From contig CALCJE010000214.1 in assembly GCA_937965665.1 (NCBI GenBank), positions 1 to 10,856 on the forward strand: DNA of 10,856 nt, given 5' to 3'. Within the stretch, counting starts at the first letter, position 1. Each line of letters opens with the position of its first letter. The DNA comes from an uncultured Bacteroidales bacterium. Lineage in GTDB: Bacteria > Bacteroidota > Bacteroidia > Bacteroidales > UBA4417. The notes under the pieces are model-generated. The model saw only the letters and a program-made list of their open reading frames with translations. It made no database searches and was not told where the DNA came from. This document shows positions 5,380 to 10,856 of the stretch, piece after piece. The translations under genes and the position numbers were made by a program.

Positions 5380-8250
5380 ATGAATCCGGGCAACAATACT
5401 CCGGCACCCGTCAGCGAACAGGAAACCAGCCCGCAGGAATTCCTTGAAGTGTATGGTGCCAGGGTGCATAATTTAAAAAATATTGATGTTACCATTCCCC
5501 GCGACAAACTGGTGGTAATCACCGGCTTGAGCGGAAGCGGGAAATCGTCACTGGCTTTCGATACTATTTATGCCGAGGGCCAGCGACGTTACATGGAAAC
5601 ATTTTCGGCCTATGCCCGACAGTTTATGGGCGATATCGAACGGCCGGATGTTGACAAAATCACGGGGCTCAGTCCTGTAATCTCCATCGAGCAGAAAACC
5701 ACCAACCGCAACCCGCGTTCGACCGTTGGCACGATTACTGAAATTTACGATTTCATGAGGTTGCTCTATGCCCGGGTGGGCGAAGCATATTCGTTTGCAT
5801 CAGGGCAAAAAATGGTGAGGTATACCGACAGCCAGATTGTGGAACTGATGATGCAAAACTATGCCGACAAAACCATTTACCTGCTGGCACCCCTGGTACG
5901 CGGTCGTAAAGGGCATTACCGCGAGTTGTTCGAACAGATCCGCAAACAGGGATTCCTGAAGGTTCGGGTGGATGGCGAAATAAGCGAGATCAACTTCGGA
6001 ATGCAGGTCGACAGGTACAAAATACATGATATTGAGGCTGTTATCGACACCATTAAAGTGAACGAGAAATCGCTTACCCGGTTAACTTCATCCATTCAAA
6101 CAGCCTTAAGGCAAGGCAAAGGTGCGCTGATGGCCATGGAAACCACCTCAAAAGAGGCCAAGTTTTACAGCCGTCTACTGATGGATCCCGAAACCGGCAT
6201 AGCTTACGATGAACCCGAACCCAACAGCTTCTCGTATAATTCGCCTTACGGCTATTGCCCGAAATGTAAAGGGCTGGCATATATTTCAGAGATTGATCTG
6301 ACTAAAGTTATTCCCGACCCATCGGTAAGCATTAAAAAAGGTGGCATTGCGCCCGTTGGCGAGTACAAACCTACCTGGATTTTCAGGCAACTGGAAGCCA
6401 TTGCGCACAAGTACCATTTTACACTCGACACCCCCTTGTCCGATATTCCCGACGAAGCCATTGAAACCATATTGTATGGCTCGGAGGAAGTTATAAAAGT
6501 AAAAAACGAGTACCTTGGCGTAACTTCCTCGTATTCGCTCAATTTCGAAGGTATCGTTCAGCACATCATGAACCAGAATGAGGCCGGCAATCCCGAAGGC
6601 TTAAAACGCTGGGCCGAAGGTTTCATGAACTCGGTCGAATGCCCCGAATGCCAGGGTGCACGGCTGAAAAAAGAATCGTTGTTTTACCGTATCCACGACA
6701 AAAACATAGCCGAACTTTCGCGCATGGACCTGGTGAATCTTTCACAATGGTTCAGCACGCTCGAAGAACACCTGGATGAACGGCAGACAGTGATTGCACA
6801 CGAAATTATCCGTGAAATACAAAGCCGACTTTCGTTCCTGCTCAATGTAGGTCTCGACTACCTGTCGCTTAACCGCACTTCGGGGAGTTTGTCGGGAGGA
6901 GAATCGCAGCGCATCAGGCTGGCTACCCAGATCGGGTCGCAGCTGGTAGGCGTGTTGTATATTCTCGACGAACCCAGCATCGGGCTGCATCAGCGCGATA
7001 ACCACCGGCTTATAAATTCGTTGAAAGACCTTCGCGATACCGGCAACTCGGTTATTGTTGTCGAACACGATGAAGATATGATTCTGGCTGCCGACCACGT
7101 AATCGACATGGGACCCGGCGCCGGAACGCATGGCGGACACATTGTGGCTCAAGGGAATCCAGAGGCGCTGCAGAAATTTAACAGCATCACCTGCCAGTAT
7201 CTTTCGGGAAAAAGAAAAATCGAACTCCCGCTGAAAAGGCGCAAACCGGGTGATAATTTCCTACAACTGAAAGGAGCTACCGGCAACAACCTCAAAAATG
7301 TAGATCTGAAACTGCCGTTGGGTGTTTTTACCTGCATCACAGGCGTTTCGGGCAGCGGCAAATCGAGCCTGATCAACGAAACCCTGTACCCGATCTTAAG
7401 CAAACATTTTTATCGTTCGGAACAGAAACCCCTTCCCTATCAAAGCATCGAAGGGCTGAAGCTGATTGATAAAGTTATAGAAATTGACCAATCGCCTATT
7501 GGCCGAACGCCACGCTCAAACCCGGCAACCTACACCGGGGTATTCGACGAAATCAGGAAATTGTTTTCGTCACTGCCGGAGTCAAAAATCAGGGGATACA
7601 AACCGGGTCGTTTCTCATTTAATGTAAAAGGCGGTCGTTGCGAAACCTGCCAGGGTGCAGGCATCAGGGTAATTGAGATGAATTTCCTGCCCGATGTGCA
7701 TGTACCCTGCGAAACCTGCGAAGGCAAAAGATATAACCGCGAAACCCTGGAGGTACGCTTTAAAGGAAAATCCATAACCGATGTGTTGAATATGACTATT
7801 GAACACGCCGTTGAATTTTTCGAGAACATACCGTCCATCCTTCAGAAAATCAGCACGCTAAACCAGGTTGGGCTTGGTTACATCACCTTAGGACAGCGGT
7901 CGACCACGCTTTCGGGAGGCGAAGCGCAACGCGTAAAACTGGCAACTGAACTTTCGAAACGCGATACCGGCCAGACCTTGTATATTCTCGACGAACCCAC
8001 CACCGGGCTGCATTTCGAAGATGTAAACATACTGCTTCATGTACTCAACAAACTGGTCGATCGTGGAAACTCCGTATTGGTGATTGAGCATAACCTGGAG
8101 GTAATTAAAGTGGCTGATTATATCATCGACCTGGGACCCGAAGGCGGCGAACGCGGTGGCTATATTATTGCTGAAGGAACACCCGAACAACTTGTGAAGC
8201 AAAAAAACAGTTTTACTGCGCAGTATCTCAAAAATGTACTGCAGCAATAA
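5380..8250 (+). CDS. uvrA: Excinuclease ABC subunit A
   Basis: UvrA is the damage-sensing ATPase of nucleotide excision repair; its dimer loads UvrB on lesions. The 956 residues form the usual tandem ABC layout. First half: Walker A GLSGSGKS (49-56), zinc-binding pairs C293/C296 and C421/C424 flanking the UvrB-binding and insertion regions, signature LSGGESQ (504-510), and Walker B ILDEP with D530/E531. Second half: Walker A GVSGSGKS (655-662), the C-terminal zinc finger C754, C757, C777, C780, signature LSGGEAQ (844-850), and Walker B with D871/E872. All catalytic residues are intact. The first 20 residues are a Pro/Glu/Gln-rich, poorly conserved extension; the conserved part begins near FLEVYGARVHNLKNI. 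A later start is not needed, and no in-frame ATG is better placed. No SOS-type operator was recognised in the short gap upstream. Confidence 0.98.
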   Translation: MNPGNNTPAPVSEQETSPQEFLEVYGARVHNLKNIDVTIPRDKLVVITGLSGSGKSSLAFDTIYAEGQRRYMETFSAYARQFMGDIERPDVDKITGLSPVISIEQKTTNRNPRSTVGTITEIYDFMRLLYARVGEAYSFASGQKMVRYTDSQIVELMMQNYADKTIYLLAPLVRGRKGHYRELFEQIRKQGFLKVRVDGEISEINFGMQVDRYKIHDIEAVIDTIKVNEKSLTRLTSSIQTALRQGKGALMAMETTSKEAKFYSRLLMDPETGIAYDEPEPNSFSYNSPYGYCPKCKGLAYISEIDLTKVIPDPSVSIKKGGIAPVGEYKPTWIFRQLEAIAHKYHFTLDTPLSDIPDEAIETILYGSEEVIKVKNEYLGVTSSYSLNFEGIVQHIMNQNEAGNPEGLKRWAEGFMNSVECPECQGARLKKESLFYRIHDKNIAELSRMDLVNLSQWFSTLEEHLDERQTVIAHEIIREIQSRLSFLLNVGLDYLSLNRTSGSLSGGESQRIRLATQIGSQLVGVLYILDEPSIGLHQRDNHRLINSLKDLRDTGNSVIVVEHDEDMILAADHVIDMGPGAGTHGGHIVAQGNPEALQKFNSITCQYLSGKRKIELPLKRRKPGDNFLQLKGATGNNLKNVDLKLPLGVFTCITGVSGSGKSSLINETLYPILSKHFYRSEQKPLPYQSIEGLKLIDKVIEIDQSPIGRTPRSNPATYTGVFDEIRKLFSSLPESKIRGYKPGRFSFNVKGGRCETCQGAGIRVIEMNFLPDVHVPCETCEGKRYNRETLEVRFKGKSITDVLNMTIEHAVEFFENIPSILQKISTLNQVGLGYITLGQRSTTLSGGEAQRVKLATELSKRDTGQTLYILDEPTTGLHFEDVNILLHVLNKLVDRGNSVLVIEHNLEVIKVADYIIDLGPEGGERGGYIIAEGTPEQLVKQKNSFTAQYLKNVLQQ

Positions 8251-8311
8251 ATTGAATATAAACCAGTTAGATCATAATAATTTAAAAATAACTAATTAAG
8301 ATTACGGACAT

Positions 8312-8357
8312 TAATAATCAGGAGGGCGCAACTTTTCAGCCCTGTTCGAAATTATTA
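8312..8357 (+). promoter_or_regulatory. Structured leader with an AGGAGG motif upstream of the nucleoside kinase gene
   Basis: The 127-base gap between uvrA and the kinase gene contains nested inverted repeats. TAATAAT (8312-8318) pairs with ATTATTA (8351-8357), and inside it AGGGC (8323-8327) pairs with GCCCT (8339-8343). A perfect AGGAGG (8320-8325) overlaps the inner left arm, 52 bases before the ATG at 8378 and with no ATG at normal spacing. It could be a uvrA terminator remnant (but no T run follows), a folded leader or chance. No TAnnTTTG box was found in this gap. Confidence 0.35.
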
Positions 8358-8377
8358 GTCCAAAACACGAAATACCA

Positions 8378-10045
8378 ATGAATACTAACATAGCTGTAAC
8401 CTGCCAGAATACAGGTACAACCAAACTCGTTCCCCGCGGAACATCTCTCAACCAGGTAATCCATGAATTTGCTGTTGTATTGAGCAATCCCATACTCGGG
8501 GCCATGGTAAATAACGAAGTCCGCGAATTGTCGTTTGAACTTTTCCACCCGGTAACGATTTATTTTTTTGATATCAATCACCGCGACGGCATGCGCATGT
8601 ATACCCGGGGACTTTCGTTTGTGCTGTACAAAGCGGTACACGAGCATTTTCCCAAATCGCAGTTGCGTATCGATCATTCCATCTCGAAAGGAATATTCTG
8701 TAAGGTTGAGAACATCGAAAATGAGCTTACCCGCGAGGATGTAATTGCGATCAAAAAACGCATGCACGAAATTGTGAACGACGACATTCCTTTTATCCGC
8801 ATGGAGGAAGAAACAGAAGAAGTGATCCACAAATTTGAGCAGCACGGGCTGACCGACAAAACAGGCATGCTGAAACACCGGGGCCGGAATTACTCAGCGT
8901 ATTATAAACTCAATGGCCATATCGATTCCTTTTACGGGTATATGGTTCCATCCACAGGTTACCTGCAAGTATTCGACCTGAATAAATATTATAACGGGAT
9001 GTTACTGCAGGTGCCACAAAAAGGCGATCCCACGAAGGTTGAAAACCTGGTGGTTCAGAATAAACTTTTTGAAATCTTCCAGGAGTTCTCGCAATGGTTG
9101 AATATCCTTGATGTGCCCGATGTAAGCGATTTGAATGAAGCCTGTAAGAATGGCAAATCGGAGGTTTTGATAAAAGTTTCGGAAGCCCTGCACGAGAAAA
9201 AAATCGGGCAGATTGCCGATAACATCCGCATGCGAAATAACCAGGTCAAAATTATTCTGATCAGTGGTCCTTCGTCGAGTGGCAAAACCACGTTTGCAAA
9301 ACGGCTCGCTATTCACCTGGTAGTGAACGGAATGAGGCCTATAAATTTGTCGCTCGATAATTATTTTGTTGATCGCGATAAAACCCCGCTCGACGAACAT
9401 GGAAACCATGATTTTGAAGCGGTGGAAGCACTTGACCTTGAATTGTTTAACCAGCACCTGCTGGCGTTACTGAATGGCGAAAAGATTGAATTACCCAAAT
9501 ACTCCTTCGCCACCGGCAAACGTTTTTACGATGGAGAAATCGTGCAGATGCATCCAGAAAATGTGCTGATTATTGAAGGCATCCACGGATTAAATCCAAG
9601 GCTTACCAGTTCAATACCTGCAGAAACCAAGTTTAAAATTTATGTTTCGGCGCTCACCACGCTCAATATCGACAACCACAACCGGGTAAGCACCACCGAT
9701 AACCGACTGATCAGAAGGATTGTACGCGACTACCGTTACCGCAAATATTCAGCCCGCGATACCATTTCGCGCTGGCCCAGCGTACGTGCCGGCGAAGAAA
9801 AACATATTTTCCCTTTTCAGGAAGAGGCCGATATGATGTTTAATTCGGCATTGCTTTACGAACTTGCTGTGCTGAAACCGTTTGTCGAACCCATTTTGCT
9901 GGAAGTACAGCCCAACCAGCCCGAATATGCCGAGGCCGTACGCCTGCTGGGATTTTTCCGCTACCTGAAACCCCTGAAACCCAACGAGATTCCGCCCACT
10001 TCAATCCTCAGGGAATTTTTGGGTGGGAGTAGTTTTAGTTACTAA
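8378..10045 (+). CDS. Nucleoside (uridine-type) kinase fused to TGS-like and ThrRS second-additional-domain-like regions
   Basis: This 555-residue protein has three parts. Residues about 5-65 resemble a TGS domain. Residues about 70-240 resemble the second additional (editing) domain of threonyl/alanyl-tRNA synthetases, recognisable in IDHSISKGIFCKVE and in LTREDVIAIKKRMHEIV. Residues about 290-500 are a phosphoribulokinase/uridine kinase P-loop domain: Walker A GPSSSGKT (297-304), SLDNYF with D327, EGIHGLN (400-406), then RRIVRDYRYR and RAGEEKHIFPF. The domain order is known from bacterial nucleoside kinases such as the Thermotoga uridine kinase type, which phosphorylate uridine or a related nucleoside with a nucleotide triphosphate. 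Both His positions of the ThrRS HxxxH zinc motif are replaced (F81 and K85 by ungapped alignment), so tRNA editing is unlikely. The Met at 8378 is chosen for the TGS start. The frame is open to 8318 without another ATG. Confidence 0.93.
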   Translation: MNTNIAVTCQNTGTTKLVPRGTSLNQVIHEFAVVLSNPILGAMVNNEVRELSFELFHPVTIYFFDINHRDGMRMYTRGLSFVLYKAVHEHFPKSQLRIDHSISKGIFCKVENIENELTREDVIAIKKRMHEIVNDDIPFIRMEEETEEVIHKFEQHGLTDKTGMLKHRGRNYSAYYKLNGHIDSFYGYMVPSTGYLQVFDLNKYYNGMLLQVPQKGDPTKVENLVVQNKLFEIFQEFSQWLNILDVPDVSDLNEACKNGKSEVLIKVSEALHEKKIGQIADNIRMRNNQVKIILISGPSSSGKTTFAKRLAIHLVVNGMRPINLSLDNYFVDRDKTPLDEHGNHDFEAVEALDLELFNQHLLALLNGEKIELPKYSFATGKRFYDGEIVQMHPENVLIIEGIHGLNPRLTSSIPAETKFKIYVSALTTLNIDNHNRVSTTDNRLIRRIVRDYRYRKYSARDTISRWPSVRAGEEKHIFPFQEEADMMFNSALLYELAVLKPFVEPILLEVQPNQPEYAEAVRLLGFFRYLKPLKPNEIPPTSILREFLGGSSFSY

Positions 10046-10066
10046 TTTTTTTTCCTGCCAACGCAA

Positions 10067-10131
10067 CAGCCGGGTTAGTTATCGGGATGAATTATGGTGT
10101 CCGCCATCACTTCCCATGATGAACCCGGCTG
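10067..10131 (+). terminator. Long imperfect hairpin downstream of the kinase gene (terminator or structured RNA)
   Basis: CAGCCGGGTT (10067-10076) pairs perfectly with AACCCGGCTG (10122-10131). Inside, after one mismatch, 10078-10082 pairs with 10116-10120 using two G-U wobbles, GGGA (10084-10087) pairs with TCCC (10112-10115), and ATGG (10094-10097) pairs with CCAT (10104-10107), for 23 pairs over 65 bases. The wobbles hold only in a plus-strand RNA, since the minus strand would show A-C mismatches there. The AU-rich stretch that follows (10132-10145) is compatible with termination, but a stable 3' element or small RNA is equally possible. Confidence 0.5.
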
Positions 10132-10146
10132 ATTATATTTTATTTA

Positions 10147-10161
10147 CCCCGTTCTCCGGGG
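10147..10161. repeat. Short GC-rich hairpin
   Basis: CCCCG (10147-10151) and CGGGG (10157-10161) form a perfect 5-bp all-GC stem around a TTCTC loop. It lies 15 bases after the long hairpin, with an AT-rich linker between. No T run follows on either strand, so it is not a clear terminator by itself. Confidence 0.4.
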
Positions 10162-10304
10162 AATTAAACGCTGGTTTATCAACGAATGCATTTTAAATTT
10201 TCATCTTTAACTAGTGCCGGTTGTATCAGGCACACCAGAGAAAATCCTGGATGGTCAGCCTCAAATAATTTCTACCACAGCAGGAACAATATTGTTTTTT
10301 TAGC

Positions 10305-10312
10305 TATTTTTG
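10305..10312 (+). promoter_or_regulatory. Possible -7 box upstream of the LOG-type gene
   Basis: TATTTTTG fits TAnnTTTG at all defined positions. No TTG lies at 19-21 bases upstream (the one at 10292-10294 is too close), and the implied leader of about 90 bases is long. In AT-rich DNA such a match has appreciable chance odds. Confidence 0.3.
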
Positions 10313-10407
10313 AATTACTACCATCAACATCTATAAAACTGATTACGCTGCATCCAAATTAGAAAGGACTAGTTATAATATTCCGGATCATCTAAAAACT
10401 GGCTGTT

Positions 10408-10856
10408 ATGCATATAGAGGATGAACTTTTAAATATGAGTGAGGAAGAACGAATCCGCGAAGCCATCACTCCAAAAGACTGGAACGAGATTAAATCGCAC
10501 GATTCCTGGTCTGTTTTTAAAATCATGTCGGAGCTGGTTGAAGGCTATGAAAAAATGGCCCGGATTGGTCCCTGCGTTACCATATTTGGTTCTGCAAGAT
10601 CAAAGCCCAGTAACAAGTACTTCAAACTGGCTGAGGAAATTGCCTACAATCTCACCAAAAAAGGTTTCGGTGTTATTTCGGGAGGCGGACCGGGCATTAT
10701 GGAAGCTGCCAACAAGGGCGCGCATTTTGGTGGCGGGCGCTCCGTTGGGCCCAACATTGAATTGCTGAACGAGCAATCGCCCAACCCGTTTATCGATTCG
10801 GACAAACTGATCACTTTCGACTATTTCTTTGTGCGTAAACTGATGTTTACAAAGTA
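10408..10856 (+). CDS. LOG / TIGR00730 family Rossmann-fold protein (partial, C-terminus off the right edge)
   Basis: The frame is open from ATG at 10408 to the window edge, 149 codons plus two bases. The family (formerly labelled lysine decarboxylase-like) includes cytokinin riboside 5'-monophosphate phosphoribohydrolases, which release a free base from a nucleotide monophosphate. Bacterial members' substrates are often unknown. Visible features: a charged N-terminal extension of about 50 residues, VTIFGSAR at about 60-67 opening the Rossmann fold, SGGGPGIMEAAN around 91-102 (nucleotide-binding loop), and FDYFFVRKLMF near the edge. The PGGxGTxxE active-site motif would follow past the end. 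A second in-frame ATG at 10435 is a possible start; a stop at 10393 limits the frame upstream. The long N-terminal lead fits the larger variant of this family common in Bacteroidota. Confidence 0.9.
   Translation, partial: MHIEDELLNMSEEERIREAITPKDWNEIKSHDSWSVFKIMSELVEGYEKMARIGPCVTIFGSARSKPSNKYFKLAEEIAYNLTKKGFGVISGGGPGIMEAANKGAHFGGGRSVGPNIELLNEQSPNPFIDSDKLITFDYFFVRKLMFTK

Larger units (their letters stand above)
10046..10407. other. 362-base non-coding region between the kinase and LOG-type genes
   Basis: No conserved reading frame is visible on either strand. The region starts with eight T residues (10046-10053) directly after the kinase stop, preceded only by a weak 4-bp stem (TTAG/CTAA). 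It then holds the long hairpin at 10067-10131, a GC-rich hairpin at 10147-10161, and a smaller dyad, GTGCC (10214-10218) with GGCAC (10229-10233). Nearer the LOG-type gene there is a TAnnTTTG match at 10305-10312. It is the longest gene-free stretch in the window and unusually rich in hairpins. Confidence 0.7.

Noticed and set aside
6742..7152. 136-codon minus-strand frame within uvrA
   Set aside because: It lies wholly inside conserved UvrA sequence, including the signature and Walker B region; no independent evidence for a gene.
8336..8878. 180-codon open frame on the minus strand, antisense to the kinase start
   Set aside because: The plus strand encodes a conserved domain throughout. The antisense product has a Phe/His-rich composition typical of a shadow frame and no recognisable motif.
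10031..10053. Terminator directly at the kinase stop codon
   Set aside because: Eight T residues are present but the preceding stem is only four AT-rich pairs (TTAG/CTAA), too weak to call with confidence.
10067..10131. Integron attC-like site
   Set aside because: The hairpin is superficially similar, but no RYYYAAC/GTTRRRY core pair was found at its ends and no cassette-like genes are present.
10439..10768. 109-codon plus-strand frame overlapping the LOG-type gene
   Set aside because: The frame from 10408 encodes recognisable LOG/TIGR00730 motifs; this frame is a shifted reading of the same bases.
1..10856. Defence island, mobile element, CRISPR or phage content
   Set aside because: All recognised genes are core metabolic, repair or envelope genes; no transposase, integrase, spaced direct repeats or abrupt composition change was seen.

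Overview
This window looks like a chromosomal housekeeping stretch from a member of the Bacteroidota, probably Bacteroidales-like. Start codons sit behind A-rich leaders with almost no Shine-Dalgarno sequence. Several leaders carry a good match to the Bacteroidota -7 box (TAnnTTTG). The mix of UvrA, an MltD-like transglycosylase and a TGS/ThrRS-like nucleoside kinase is familiar from that phylum. Base composition is moderate throughout, and no mobile element, phage gene, CRISPR array, tRNA or rRNA was seen. The genus cannot be named from sequence alone.

Layout. Bases 1-577 (minus strand) hold the N-terminal part of a Cys/Met-metabolism PLP enzyme, closest in motif to methionine gamma-lyase. 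It is divergent from an Lrp/AsnC regulator (859-1329), and the 281-base gap contains a dyad that could be an operator. A lipoprotein gene (1402-2118) follows, with its own promoter and a textbook terminator. Next come dihydrolipoamide dehydrogenase (2324-3715) and, 16 bases later, dTDP-4-dehydrorhamnose 3,5-epimerase (3732-4271). After a bulged hairpin come an MltD-like lytic transglycosylase (4336-5340) and uvrA (5380-8250), which are probably co-transcribed. A structured 127-base gap precedes a fused nucleoside (uridine-type) kinase (8378-10045). A 362-base non-coding stretch holding a long imperfect hairpin then leads to a LOG/TIGR00730-type gene that runs off the right edge (10408-10856).

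How the genes relate. The PLP enzyme and the Lrp-type regulator plausibly form a local amino-acid-responsive circuit. The rest are largely independent core functions: 2-oxoacid dehydrogenase E3, deoxysugar synthesis, murein turnover, nucleotide excision repair, pyrimidine salvage and nucleotide-derivative hydrolysis. I found no convincing new multi-gene system. The most interesting points are the structured non-coding DNA around the kinase gene, the kinase's editing-like domain that has lost its metal ligands, and the dyad between the PLP enzyme and the regulator.
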